DNA of 64,000 nucleotides, taken from positions 1 to 64,000 of the forward strand of contig JAPTJF010000351.1 of the NCBI GenBank assembly GCA_029339195.1. Direction: 5' to 3'. Below are positions 33,801-45,692 of this stretch, piece by piece. Both the position numbers and the translations under genes were made by a program. Each line of letters opens with the position of its first letter. Position 1 is the first letter of the stretch. The stretch is from Micractinium sp. NFX-FRZ (Eukaryota > Chlorophyta > Trebouxiophyceae > Chlorellales > Chlorellaceae). Below the pieces are notes generated by a model. The model did not search any database. It worked only from the letters and a program-made list of their open reading frames with translations, and was not told where the DNA came from.

Positions 33801-35269
33801 TTTGCCTGCTGCGACTGCTCTTCTTGCTGCTGCTCCTGCGGCTGCTGCTGCGCCTGCTTTGTCTGCTTTGCCTGCTTTGCCTGCTCTTCTTGCTGCTGCT
33901 GCTGCTGCTGCTGCGCCTGCTGCGCCTGCTTTGCCTGCTCTTCTTGCTGCTGCTGCGCCTGCTGCGCCTGGTCCCGCCGCAGTGCAGCCTCCAGCATCAA
34001 CTGGCCGACCTGGCGGCCGACGTCCCGTGCGTGGGTAGCCCCATGCGTCACCGCCCTCAGGGGAGTCTGGCTGGCGTCGGTTGCGTCTAGCTGCAACGGA
34101 TCCAGGCCTGCACCCAAAGTGGCGGCAGGGCAGGCACGCGGCGGGTGAGTGCGTGGACAGGAGGGGCAAGGCAGGCGGCGGTGGCTGATGAAGGGATGCA
34201 GTTGCATCAGCCAGGGCAATGGCGGCGCATTGGTGCCTGGAGGGCACAGCAGGCAAAGAGAAGGATATCATTTGGTAGGCGCAGCCTGCTTGCTCACCGT
34301 GCTCTAGCAGCCGTTGCACCGCCCGCAGCCGCTGCTCCTCCTCTGGCAGCTGCTTTGCCAGCACAAACGGGCTGAGGTGTGCGGGGTAGGGTCTGCACGC
34401 GGCAGCCGCCAGCAAAGCATCCGCTGCTTGCCGGCGCTCGAGGTGCAGCGTCACGCTGGCAGGCAAGCAGGGGGGCAGGGGGGCAGCAGTGCTGACATGT
34501 CAGAGACTTGGATTCAGGGATTTGGGTTCCGGCTTGGTGGCGCCGCAGCAGGGCCCTGCTCAAGCCTGCAAGCACGTGGGTGCTGGCATCAGCCGCTGTT
34601 GCATTCTGGCAGGTCGCTGTTGCACTCCGGCGGGCCACTGCGGCGGGTCACCACTGCGCAGGTGTGGCGCTGGCGGGCCTGCCAACAAGGAGCATTCAGC
34701 TCCAGCACATTGCGTGATTGGCACCCGCAGCAATAATGGCACATGCCCTCACCCAAGCGAGGTGCGGCCCGCCTTGCACTGGCACACTGCATCGTCAGAC
34801 AGGAAGCGTTCCCCGCCAGCCAGGCTCCTGAGGCTCTGCAGTGCGTGAGATGAAGGGTGACGGGGCCATCAAGCCAGGGGCCACAGTGCCGCACAGGCAT
34901 CCAGGCGGCACTGCAAAGCTCGGCCGCAGGGTGGGCAGCACTACAGCGGGCGGATCCACTGCAGGCCGCTGGGCCGCATGTCTTGAGATCAGCCCTGCTG
35001 CGCAGGCGCACCTGCCATGAGATGCCAGTCTGCAATGCGCTGTCCACAACTCCGGCGCTGCACAGGGCCGCCACCACCTCTCCGTCGTCCGCCAGCACAG
35101 CCGCCAGCAGCGGCGTGAACCCGCGGCAGCAGGTGGCGGCGGCCGCCGCTGCCGGGTCCTGCCGCACGAGGTGCAGCGCCCTCTGCCTGTCGCCCGTAAG
35201 AATTGCCACCACGAGCGGGTTCTTTTCTGCGAAGCGCGCCCGCACACGGGCGGAGGGGTCGGCCGCCAT
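30897..35269 (-). CDS. Ankyrin-like, glutamine-rich protein with a duplicated central exon
   Basis: Seven-exon model: 35269-35012, 34835-34753, 34455-34298, 34107-33091, 32956-31764, 31539-31433, 31131-30897, about 1016 residues. The first exons read like ankyrin repeats (NPLVVAILTGDRQRALHLV, GFTPLLAAVLADDGEVV, then GRTSLGVTLHLERRQ). Exons 4 and 5 are paralogous: both start GLDPL, followed by TDASQ and LMLEAALRRD, then a glutamine-rich tract and an LTH-LxAALxL-HxEARxH block. The last exon has ALDWSPGTHSLYPPRF and a helical C-terminus, a segment that recurs as a damaged copy at 42898-43120. The donor of exon 4 is weak (GT at 33090), chosen because it keeps phase. Ankyrin proteins act in protein binding; no enzyme domain is seen. 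Glutamine runs suggest a regulatory or scaffold role, which is inferred. Confidence 0.65.
31797..31819 (-). repeat. Coding CTG/CAG tract
   Basis: An uninterrupted run of CTG on the plus strand, CAG on the minus strand, encodes about seven glutamines near the end of exon 5 of the ankyrin-like gene. Pure triplet runs are prone to length change. Confidence 0.85.
32438..32826 (-). repeat. Coding triplet tracts (alanine and glutamine runs)
   Basis: Exon 5 of the ankyrin-like gene contains a long alanine run (about 32430-32475), a histidine run (about 32722-32737) and a mixed glutamine tract (about 32745-32826). Directly beside the alanine run, the block ASAGGLSAEA is present twice. Confidence 0.8.
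33738..33969 (-). repeat. Glutamine-alanine-lysine coding minisatellite
   Basis: Exon 4 of the ankyrin-like gene has a degenerate coding repeat of QQAQQ, EEQAKQ and AKQAK type, built from CTG and TGCTTTGCC units on the plus strand. It sits where exon 5 has its glutamine tract, so both exon copies carry an unstable low-complexity insert at the same place. Confidence 0.8.
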
Positions 35270-36488
35270 AAACGCCCCTTTCGGAAGCCAACAAGCGGAC
35301 AGGGTAGAGAAACAAAGAGATGGACAAGGTATAGGCGAGAAGGGAGGCCCACACAGCAGCCAGCCGACACTTAGGTGAGCAGGAATCAGTAGGTCTGGGC
35401 TGGTTTCTAGCGCAGCGCTGCTAGCGCCGCTAGCGCAGCAGGGGCGGTCGTGGTGCAAGCACTTGGGGTGCACGTGCACTCTCCCACTGCCCCCTGTTTT
35501 TCAACCGAGTGTAAATGTGGTACTCACTGCAAAAGCAATACCTTGGTTTGCTGCCTGTCGAACACAGGGGCATTTTGGAGTGCGCGGATGACGGCGCCCT
35601 GCCGGCGCCGGCATCCTTCAAACTGCCAGCCACTGCTGGCAGCCCACCGGGGGGCGCACGAGGGTGGTGCATGCCCACCAATGGGTGGTGTGGGTGTGAT
35701 GTGGGTGGGTGGGTGCTTGGCCCCCAAACAATCAAACAAAGGGGGCGCTGAGACGGAGCTCGGCGTGACACGCTGCTTGCCTGCCCATGCTTGTGAGCCC
35801 TTTCAGGAATGTGTAGGAAAGCAGGGGCGCACCGAGGAGAAGCGTGGCTAAAATTGTGGCCAAACGTGTGGCTATCTGATGTGGAAGCAAGCTTCTCGGT
35901 AAGGGGGAGGGCCCCTCAGTACCATGCACTGGTGTGTGGCTGGGGAGGCAGGCACGTGGGCACATGGTGTGTGGGCGGAAGCCACTGGCGACAGGCCGCT
36001 GGCGGCAAGCTGTGACCACTGGCACAGTACAGGAGGCCGTTCTGAGGCTAATTCCCTGCTGCTAGCAGGTTTTGCATGGGCGGGCGGTGGCTCAGCACCT
36101 GGTTGAAGCACCTGGCAAGAGCTGTACCATTGGCACGGAGTGCATCAGTAGCCAGAAGCTGGCACCCGTCGCCACACACTGAGGGTTGCTTGGCACTGCC
36201 CAAGGTACCAACGCCTGCTCGCCAGCCCTGCTGCCTTTTCAACGACCCAAAGTGGGAAAGAGGGACTTGAGTTGGGCTGTAGGCGCGCAAACTAGATATT
36301 GTCTGGATTTCACTGGCTGTGGTACCCTGGTGGCCGCCAGCATGGCATGGCACCGCCTGTTATTATCAAACAGCGCGCTTGCACTCGTATTCATTCCGCG
36401 TCTCCGCTACTTCCCGCCGCTTGCGTCGGCACCTCTTATCACAAACTCGAGTGCCTCGGCTTTGACCTGATCAGCATCTTGATCACCG
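35270..36488. other. Divergent promoter region between the ankyrin-like and vWA genes
   Basis: No gene is called. Near 35408-35440 the GCTAGCG / CGCTAGC core is repeated in both directions, and further on the sequence has GGTGGGTGGG runs (35696-35713). Short open frames have no recognisable features. Confidence 0.45.
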
Positions 36489-39400
36489 ATGCCGGGCTGC
36501 TCGCTCTACGCGCTGGCCCTGGTGGCTGGTTTGTGCTTTGTGAGGTGAGATATTGATCGCCTCTTCGCGCTCCTGCCCGTGGTGCGAGCCACGCCCTCCC
36601 TGGCAGCCAGGCAGCACCCGGCAGCTGATCCTGCAGCTGACCCGCCGTCTTGGCTGCGTCTTGGAGAGGCGTCCTCTTGTAACAGCGCTTGTGTGAGAGA
36701 TTACATGTATCGCCCTCGAGCGGGACATGCGTGCTCGAGAGGCCTCCCATCAGTTGAGCACCGGGGGCATTCTTGGCAGGCCGGCGCCGCAGTACCGCCA
36801 AGATAAGGCCGACACACTGGCAGGTATCTCACCATCCACTCACCACCCCTGATCCCTCCTGTGCCCTGTGCAGAACCACTGATGCTGTACCAGGTGGGCC
36901 GCCACAAGCTGCAGCGCCGGGCCTGTCTGGTTGTGGCGCGAGGGCCGGGCAGGCCGCATGCCGCCAGCTGCAGGGGTGGTGCATCCAAACTTGTGTGGCC
37001 CTTGTTGGCTGCTCTCGCTGACCCTCTCTGAGCCGCGACAGTGCTGCGCCCCGCCGCAGTTCCCCACCCTGTATTCCTGCACCACTTGTTCCTGCGGCCT
37101 CAATCCATCCGCCTTCATGTCATTGCCTGCCTGCACACACCCACGCCGCCGACATCGCGGATCGCTCCCTGCTCCAATCCGACACAGCCGTTGTAGCGGC
37201 CTCCCCACCACACATCCCCCATCCAGTTGTTGCAGGCAACCCGCCTTGATCTCTTGGCGGCTTTCTCACCCCACGCCCTTGGGCTGCCATCTTGTTTTCC
37301 TTCCGACCCTGCAGGCAGCCTGGGATGCGGCAGTGAGTGCAGCGCCTGCCCCACCGGCCCCGCCTGCACCTCCGGCCGCCCCAAGCGCTCCTGCTGCTGG
37401 ACCAGCACCGGACCCAAGAACAAGGACGGCTTCTGCACAGACTCACGCCAAGATGGAAAAAACTGCGGTAAGCGAGCCGCTCCTTCCTCTGTGTTTTTCC
37501 CCTGCCTGCAATCCTGGCAGCCTCTCGCTAGTCCAGGGGTCTGTGTGACACATTGTTTGCGGAAATCAGACAGTAACCCCACAAAAGCAAGTGTTCTGTT
37601 GCTGGCCACCGCACGGTACTGCCATGACCCCAGAGATCTGCTGGTGCCAAGGAGGCATGCTTCGCTGGGGCGCTGCGCAAGCAGGCCGGCGTGCCTGCCC
37701 TGCAGCAGTGGTTGCCATTGCAATGGCGGCTTACTTGGTGGTCCCGCCGCTGCCAGGTTCCGGGAAGCTGCTGGCCCAGCTTCCAGGCCAGCTTCCGGGC
37801 GTCCTGCCTCCAGCAGCACGTGTGGTGATACCACAGGAGCGCAAGGCAGTGCCATCATCCGCCACCCCAGGCTGACTGCACCCCACCTGCACTCCCCCCC
37901 AACGCCCCGCACTGTAGGCACCTGCGGCAAAGTGTGCGCTGCCGGCGAGACCTGCTGTGATGGCGTGTGCAAGGTGGGTGTGCCGGTGGGGACTCTGCCA
38001 TTGAGCAGCCATGCCGCCTGTGGCCTTGACCAGGCAGGGGCAGCAAGGGGGGCGCTGGGTGATTGGCTGGCTGTCAGGCCAGCAGCCCATGCTGGCCAGC
38101 AGCCCAGCTGCCAGCCCGCAGCTGCTTGCCTATTGCTTGCATTCAATCGACACACATACTTAACACAGAGCATACCCAAACCCGCTGCTTGCCGATGCCG
38201 ATGAAGCTTTGTATGATGTCTCTTATGATGTCACTTCTGGCCACTGTGCAGGCTCTGATGACCGACCCCGTGAACTGCGGAGGTAAGCCCTGAGGGGCTG
38301 GCTACTTCATCTTCCCCATGAAGCGTCATCTTGGGGCTGAGGCCTTGTGTGGCGTGGCTCAACCAGGCGGGCAAACGGGTGGAGGGTTGATGTTTGGAAG
38401 GCTTGCGGAGGGGTGCCCGCCCCGCCGCCCTCCTGCCTGTCATGTTCATATTTTGCTCCCCCCATCTGCCCCACCCGCCTGCCCTGCCTCAACCCTGCAG
38501 AGTGCGGCACCGTCTGCTCCCCCTCCCTCCCCACCCCCGAGTTTTGCGGCGCTGGGGCATGCACCCCCTGCGACGTCGTCAACTGCAACGCCTACGCCCC
38601 CGGCAACGGCTGCACCTGCGCTGAGTGTGCCCCTGGATGGAGGGCTGAGCTGGGAGGCTGCGCATCGGTGGGTGCCTGCTTGCAATAGTTTGAAGGGCTT
38701 ACAGTCTGTGGTTCCGCAACATAACTTGCGGCACAGGCGGCATAGATCTGCTCTGGCGGCCTGTGGGCGGTCTGTCCAGAAGCCCTGGCAGCGCTGTGGG
38801 AGAGCGTGCTGGCTCATGCCTGCTCCCCGTGCGCGTGCTGCGATCCACTTCTAGGGCAGGGGCGACAGCCTCTGAAGCATCTCTCCTTCCTGGATGCCCC
38901 TGCCTGCAGTGCAACGAGCCCCTCTGCACTGCCTTTGGCCCCGGCGAGTGCAACTGCATCGCGGTGAGGAAGCTGTGAGGGCAGTGTGAACAGCTGGCCC
39001 CCTGGGGGGGCAGCCGCCAGCCAGGGATGCATTGTGGAGAGGAGGGAGTGCATGTCGACTCATCTCAGGTGCTTGTGAGGCGTGTGCTTGCCTGCCTGGC
39101 CGCCCCTTGCCTGCTTTGTGCGTGGGGCTTTGCTCCCAGGCAAAAGGCTGGCAGATTGAGGGGCCTCACGAAGCCTCACAAACCTCTGGTCTCCCTGCTG
39201 CAGTGCCAGCCCGGCTTCAAGCCCGAAGACGGCGACTGCGTGCCTTGCGGCGAGCCTCAGTGCACCACGTACGGCCCCGGCCTGTGCAACTGCCAGACCT
39301 GCCANNNNNNNNNNNNNNNNNNNNNNNNNNNNNNNNNNNNNNNNNNNNNNNNNNNNNNNNNNNNNNNNNNNNNNNNNNNNNNNNNNNNNNNNNNNNNNNN

Positions 39401-42032
39401 NNNNTGCAACTGCCAGACCTGCCAGCCCGGCTTCAAGCCCGAAGACGGCGACTGCGTGCCTTGCGGCGAGCCTCAGTGCACGGCGTACGGCCCCGGCCTC
39501 TGCAACTGCCAGACCTGCACCCCCCCAACCGAGTACAAGGTGGTTGATGGCGACTGCGTGGAGGTGCGCGCTTTAAGCCTCATATGTATCAGTCATCTGC
39601 TCCTTGGCGCCGCTGTTGTTCCACCCTGTTTCGGCTGAGTGGGCGAGGGCCTGGATTTACCCGACTGCATAGCTAGGCTGCACTCATCTGGGGAGTAGGG
39701 CAACTGAGGCCTGCCTCCAGCCAGCCCAGATCATACCTGCCCAACCCCACTTGTTCACCACCTGCTCCCCATGCCCGCTCGTCTCCTGCCCTGCCCTGGC
39801 CACCCTTCCCCTCCTGCCTGCAGCGCCGCCGCCACAACAACCTCCTACCTTGCAGGTCGTATTCTTCCCCACCATCCCTCATTCCTTTCTGCAACACCCG
39901 TCACCACCGCAAGTGCCGCAACATCCCCGCTGGCATCTTCTTCCTCGCCGGCACGCTCCACTTCCACTGACCTTCCGTTGAAGCCTGCCTGCGCTGCTTC
40001 ATCATGCCCACTTCTTCCCTGCTGCAGTGCAGCGACATCCCCGCCGACGTCTTCTTCCTGGCAGACACCACCAGCTCCATGGGCGGCATCCTGAGTGCCG
40101 TCAAGGCAGGCGCCAACACAATCATCTCCCAGCTCTCCTTGGCAATCACCGACATCCGCTTCGGCGTGGGGGCCTACAGGGACCGCGGCGACAGGTGGGT
40201 GACATGGCTGCTCCATGGGCCTGCGCTGCGCCTCCTGTTGCGCAACGGCGCGTGCACGTGCTGCTGTGCTGCGCCTCCTGCGGTTCAGCGCCCCCTGCTG
40301 CGAAGCGCTGCGTGCTGTGCTGCGCCTTTTGCGGTGCACTGCTGCGTCCTGCTGTGCAGCGCCCCCTGCTGCGGAGCGCTGTGCCCTGCTGTGCTGCGCC
40401 TCCTCTTGCTGTGCTGCGCCTCCTCCTGCTGCGAGAGCTGTGTTGAGCCGGGACCGCCTCGCATCGCCCAGCTGCCATGCAGGCTGCCGGTTGGCTGGCT
40501 GCGCTGCCTGTGCAGTCTGCGCTGCCAGTGGCTGCACCTGCGGGGTGGCTTGCCCTGCCTACCTGCCTACCTGCCTACCTGATACCTGATACCTATTGGT
40601 AGTGCCTTCAAGGAAGTTCCGGCAAGCAAGCAAGCAACAGAGGCTACTCAACCGGAACCTCATTTACCAGCAGCCTCCTTTCCCTCTCCCCTCTTTCCTA
40701 TCTCCCTCTCTAACCCTCCCTCCCTCCCTCCGCCCTGCCCGCAGCTACATCTTCAACCTGGGTGCAACCTTGGGCACTGCAAACGCCGGCGTCACCAGCG
40801 CCATTAACGCATGGGCGCCCATCGGGGGCGGGGATATCCCCGAGGCCCAGCTGTACGCGCTGTGGAAGGTGGGCGCTGGCAGTTTACCATGGTACCAAGG
40901 CCTTGCCATGTGGTGTTGGTGCTGGGTAGGGTGCCCACGTCCCGCCTGCATGTTGCCAAAAGCAGCTCCAGTTCACCACACTCCCACTCAGTGTGTCTGC
41001 TCGCTCCTCAATCCCACCGGTCCCACCCACCTGATACCCCTCCACCCACTCCACCACCCCTCCACACCTCCCCCTCTGCCCCCCGCAGCTCACCGAACCC
41101 TCCAACCCGGCAGGCTTCCGCCCTTCCGCCTCCAAAGTGCTGGTCTGGTTTGGCGACGCACCCGGTGAGACAGCGCAGCATGCTGTGGTTGCATGATGGG
41201 AGGTGGGGACGGGGACAGGGAAAAGCTAGCAAGGCAGGTTCGTGCTCAGAGGTGGGCGAAGGCAGCAAGGACAGGAGTAGCGGGCCCGGGGGACAGTGCA
41301 GTCCGGCGCTTCATGGGCACCCCCCTGCCCCACCCGCTGCTTCCCGCGGCCCCTGCTGTCCCCCCACGCCCAGCCCCGCGCCCGCCCCACCCGGACCATG
41401 CAACCTGCCCTTCCGAACGCTCACCTCGCTACATACGTCCCCCCCCCCGCCTGCCCGTGCAGGGCACAACCCCATCTGCGCCGGCGCCACCGACGTTACG
41501 TCCGACATCACGCTTGACGCAGTGTCCGCCCGCCTGGCGGCTGCCAACATCAAGGTCGTGGCAATCAGCGTGGGTGCCAACCAGTTGAACATAGTGGCCA
41601 ACAGCCGGCTGGGAAGCTGCGCCGCGCCCGCCGACGTGCCCCAGGCAACCAAGCTGACCACCGACACCGGCGGCACGCTGTACAGCGGCATCCAGACCGG
41701 CGACATCGTGCAGGTGGGCGGGGGGGCCACCTGCCCAGCATGGCATGGCACGGCATGCACAGCAGCCACAGCGTGGCATGGCATGCCCAGCACGACGCGC
41801 TTTTGCCGGGGCATGCACCTGTCACTGGCTAGCATAGCTTCAGGCCCCCACCACCACCACGCACACACACACGCGCACACACTCCCACCTTCGTGCTCCC
41901 CTGCAGATCATCATTGACAGCGTGAAGGACGCCGCCTGCTCCGCCCCCTCTGGCACCGTGGCTGCACGCACCCTTGTGGAGGAGGAGGAGGTGCTTCTGG
42001 GCCAGGGCACCACCCCGGCATACAACTACTAG
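36489..42032 (+). CDS. Secreted cysteine-rich protein with a von Willebrand factor A domain
   Basis: Thirteen exons, every join in phase: 36489-36544, 36874-36893, 37315-37467, 37918-37973, 38252-38282, 38501-38667, 38910-38963, 39204-39563, 40028-40194, 40745-40868, 41089-41164, 41463-41713, 41907-42032; about 546 residues including roughly 34 unknown ones in the gap. Exon 1 encodes a signal peptide (CSLYALALVAGLCF). Next come many small cysteine-rich segments, then tandem repeats of about 32 residues starting CQPGFKPEDGDC. The vWA domain begins DVFFLADTTSSMGG, with a MIDAS-like D-x-T-x-S pattern, and continues with GGGDIPEAQLYALW and KVLVWFGDAPGHNP. Such proteins bind ligands outside the cell, often through a metal ion. 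Exon 2 has only 20 bases. The assembly gap lies in the repeat array, so true length is unknown. Confidence 0.85.
39204..39515 (+). repeat. Tandem coding repeat, 96-base unit, interrupted by the gap
   Basis: The unit (CQPGFKPEDGDC, then VPCGEPQC, then YGPGLCNCQT) appears complete before the gap (39204-39299) and after it (39420-39515), nearly identical, with part of another unit at the gap's right edge. The copies differ by few bases, so the array is young or homogenised. Confidence 0.9.
39305..39404. other. Assembly gap (100 N)
   Basis: Exactly 100 N, probably a placeholder size. The flanks on both sides are parts of the same 96-base coding repeat, so the assembler most likely could not resolve the repeat number. 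Confidence 0.98.
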
Positions 42033-42897
42033 TCGTAGCACGGCCGGAATTTAAGCAGCCGTGCCCGCCTCCATGGAGCGCCCGCTAGCGCTAGCAGCTG
42101 CTACGATGCTGGCACCAGGGTGCAGCGAGCTTCGCTGCGCTGCACCCACCACTTGGCAGCATCATGCGCTTCCCTCTGGGTCTCGCAGTAGCCTTCATGC
42201 ACACCTCACACCTGTGCCAGCTACACTCCAGCTTCCTTCCCTCCCCCCTCCCTCCTCACCTCCGCTCTCACCTCCCATCGCCCAGCCCCACCCATCACAC
42301 CACCCAACCGCCCATCACACCGGCCCGTTTCGAGCTGAGCAGGAGCAGCCCTCCTCGCCCTGTGACGACACGCGATTGTCCCGGCCCATTGTGTCCCGGC
42401 CCTTGCATGCGTGCACTTGAACCCCTCAGGGTCTGCTGTCTGCACCCTGCAAGCTGTTCCCCACCCAGAGCTGTTTTCTCATCATCATCCTGCTGCCTCC
42501 CTCTGCAACCGCCAACCGAAGGCAACAGTCATGTTTCGCACGAGCGATCCCAGCGCATCTGTCACTTTTGTTTATCCGCCATGACTGTGCATGCTGCTGT
42601 GACAAACTCAGGCACGCTCAGGTCGGAACGGTGGCCCCAGGCGGGGGGGTACACGCTGCAGGCAAGCACGGTGATTTGATTATGCTCCATGTGCAGATTG
42701 TGGGGAGCTGCCCCGCCTGCTCACATGCATCAGAGGGCCGCCCGTCATGCTGTGCTTGCTGTGGTCGCTTCCGGGCCACACCGCCAGCCCTCCCATGCAC
42801 CCAGCCCTTCACACCTCAATCTTAACACCAACGGGCTACAGATGGAGTGTATTGAACTGTAGCAGCACGTGAAAAAGAGCCGCATGGCACAGCTGGC
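42033..42897. other. Downstream of the vWA gene, no gene seen
   Basis: Pyrimidine-rich sequence with no convincing open frame or motif. It probably contains the 3' UTR of the gene ending at 42032; no TGTAA was found close to that stop. Confidence 0.5.
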
Positions 42898-43120
42898 TCA
42901 CAGCCACACATGCAGCGCACCCTCCGCCAGCTGCAGCACCCGGAGCACCAGCGGCTCTGGCAGCCCACCCAGCAGCGGCACAGCTGCAGGCGGCAGGCGG
43001 CGCGCCTGCTGCGCCTTGGATGCCAGCAGCACGGCGCGTGCAGCATCCCGGAACCTGGGCGGGTAGAGGGCATGGTTGGCGGGGCTCCAGTCCAGTGCCT
43101 CAGGCCCGCTCCCACAGGTG
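42898..43120 (-). pseudogene. Damaged copy of the ankyrin-like gene's last exon
   Basis: The minus strand matches the last exon of the gene at 30897-35269 from its first bases (CCACCTGTGGGAG against CCGCCTGTGGGAG) to the stop: ALDWSP-x2-H-x-LYPPRF, then AARAVLLA and a helical end. Near its start it is 11 bases shorter than the original. This breaks the frame: the original frame reads HLWERA then a stop, while the rest continues in another frame. I found no upstream exons of that gene here. It is thus probably a truncated duplicate, unless a new gene has recruited the exon. Confidence 0.7.
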
Positions 43121-43128
43121 GCTTTCAC

Positions 43129-44000
43129 ATAACAACGGTGAGGGGAGGCACTTCAGGGTGTCATTAAATGGTGGGCAGAGATTATGGCAGCCACCTAGGA
43201 AGCAGCGCTGCGCCACAAAACGCCGCTCTGCCTGCCTTGAACGACCCCTGAGCAAACCACGGCACCCCACCTGCCCGCCTGGCACAAGACGCAGGATGCC
43301 GCGACGCATGTGGGGTGGCACAACAGATTGGCGCGCCTGGCCCCTCTTCCCCTTCCCCTTCTTTGCGCCCAGCTGTGGCTTCAATGTGTGTGTAGCCCCG
43401 CCCAACCTGTTGTGGTGAGGTTCTCAGCCAGGGCGGGGAAGCGCTCACCGCAGCGGCGGCAGTGGTGGCGGCAACGGCACGCTGCGCCAGCTTGGCACCC
43501 CTGCTTGCGTGACTTGGGGGCCTGGCTTCCGAGAGCAGGCTCTATCGCGCCTGGCGCTTGCATTTCTTTGCAGCAGGGCGTCCTGCAGCTGCATTGGGGA
43601 CCGTGCGGTATGCTCTCCTCCTGTGCGAGGGGCGTGCAGAGCCTCCGGTTGCTCAAAGGCGACGCCATTGTTCCGTGGATAACACCTGTGACGAGGAGCT
43701 GCCGGCAGACACAACAGCAGGTGGGCTTGAGTTTCGTCGGCGCTGTTTTCAGCCTGTTTTCGCTGGTGCCCAATCTCATCGAGTCTTGCGCACTGTCGTC
43801 GTATAGCTCGCCGAGGTGACCGCATTGCTAGGCAGCAGCAGGCACCGCAGCCTCTGGGCGGCAGGCGCATGCTACCCTGCGTACGGCAGCAGGCCAGCAG
43901 CATCGCAGCGCCACTGCCCCGATGCCCTTGTTAAGCAACGTGTGACAAAACCTGTGTCTGCATCTGTACTTGGCCTGCCGAGTTGCAGGGCACACTGTCT
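43129..44000. other. Spacer with no supported gene
   Basis: Several overlapping open frames on both strands have no domain and no splice pattern I could support. It lies upstream of both the exon fragment (minus) and the gene starting at 44001 (plus). Confidence 0.4.
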
Positions 44001-45235
44001 ATGTCTGCCTGGCAGCCCTTGGTGCGGCCGCAGCAGCTGCAGCGGCTGCGCCAGCTCATCACAGGGCGCTGCTGCTGTGCTGCAGCCAACCGCGGCATCA
44101 GCGCCAGCAGCAGCAGCAGCAGTGCCAGCAGCAGCAGCACCGGCAGCAACGGCAGCAGCAGCAGCAGCAGCGCTAGCAAGCAGGCGGCAGACAGCGGCGG
44201 CAGGGACGCAGATGACCTGGCGCAGCGAGAGGCGCTGCTGCAGCAGGTGCTGGGCACGCGCAGGCAGTGGTTCGCCGACATCCTGCACAAGTGCCCCGGC
44301 GCGGTCACCGCCTGCAGGGTGGACACGCTGCAGCAGCGCGCACAAGCCCTTGCGACGGTGGGTGCAACGTGCTGCCGCAGCTGCCATGCTGCCTCTGCAC
44401 TGCCGCCATGTCCATGCCGCCAGTACAGCGCTGCCTATGCATTGCCGGCAGCGCTTGTGGGGCGCACACTTTGCCTCCTGCTTGGTCTCCTGCCCAGCAC
44501 TGGTTGCGCTCCCGCTTGTACGTTTGCTGCGTGTGCGGGTGCACGCAGGCTGCGCTGGTGGCGCTAGTGAGCATGCCCCTCTCCCTCTGCACGACCTTGC
44601 AGGTGTTTGGCGGGGAGTCGGCGCTCGACCTAGTCAGCAAGGTGCCAACCCTCCTCGGCACGCGCACTGCTGTGTGGCAGGTGGCGCTGGAGGTGATGCG
44701 GCTTGTGGGCGTGGCAGACCCGGCGGCAGTGGGGCGCAGGTGCGCCCAGGCCTTGTGTGCCTCCTGGCTGGATCCAGGGCGGCTGGCCAACCGCTTGGGA
44801 CTGGAGCGCTACCTAGGCCTCGCACCCGCTGCCGTGTACAAGCAGCACGCCGACGAAGTGGCCCTCACAAGCCCTGCAAAGCTGGTGGGGCGCCTGCTGT
44901 ACCTGGAGCAGTGCGGCCAGCTGCCGCTGCTGGTGCCCAGGCACGGGCCTGCCCGGAGGCAGTGGCGCCTGGAGCGGGGCCTTCCTGTGAACCGAGTCGA
45001 CCCACAGGAGCCAGCCTTCCTTACTGTCAGCGATTTGTGCGGCTCCGACGCAGCATTCCAACGCATGGTGCAGCACAACGGCGGCGGCGGCGGCGACTTG
45101 GACGCCTTCATGGCGGGGCTTGAGGGCCTGCCAGCCTGGCAGGGGATGCACGTGGCGGCGGCGGCAGAGGCGGCGCGGCTGCATGCAGCGCTGCCGCCCG
45201 AGCTGCGTGCGGCGCTGGCCGCAGAAGGGGAGTGA
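44001..45235 (+). CDS. Possible mTERF-like organelle protein
   Basis: Two exons: 44001-44357 and 44603-45235, 329 residues, in phase. The first 30 residues are rich in arginine, glutamine and leucine with few acids, as in plastid or mitochondrial targeting peptides, followed by a serine-rich linker from AGC triplets. The second exon has helical segments such as LVSKVPTLLGTRTAVWQ with VALEVMRLVGV, and KLVGRLLYLEQCGQLPLLV, which resemble mTERF repeats (a K-x-P-x-L-L motif followed by L-x-x-L-G). mTERF proteins bind organelle nucleic acid and affect transcription or RNA maturation. The match is by eye and moderate; other helical-repeat families are possible. The start was chosen at the first ATG (44001). 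Confidence 0.55.
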
Positions 45236-45692
45236 TTGATGTTCCGGGATGGGCGAGTGCCGTTGCTATGCTGTCAATTCGTACTTGTGCCGCTCAGTTT
45301 GCTCCGAGGTTCTGCCCGGTTAGTTTCAGCCTCACTAATTTGGACAGCTGGGTCACCTTGCCCAGAAGCATTCTTTGTGCTACATTCCCCCACCCGTCCA
45401 TTTCTTGTCTCCGTGCCTTGTTGTGGCATGTGATCTCAGCCCTTAACTGTTCAATCTGCACTGCACGCTCCTGCTCATCTGCCCCCCATGCCTCCCTTCA
45501 CCTGGGGCTGCTTGCTTCTTGCTCCCCCGTTGCAGCATTGCAAAGCAGTGTTTCAGTTGCAAACCAAAGGACACTGGAAACCCAATGTGCACAGCAGGCT
45601 GCACAAGGCAGAATCAGGCACGACAGTGGGTGTGACGAGCAGCAGGGAGCTTGGTTTTTGCAGCACGCATACAGAGACACGTGGCTTAGCAT

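Noticed and set aside
43445..43903. 152-residue minus frame upstream of the exon fragment as the body of a gene
   Set aside because: It has no similarity to the ankyrin-like gene and no splice sites that join it to the fragment in frame.
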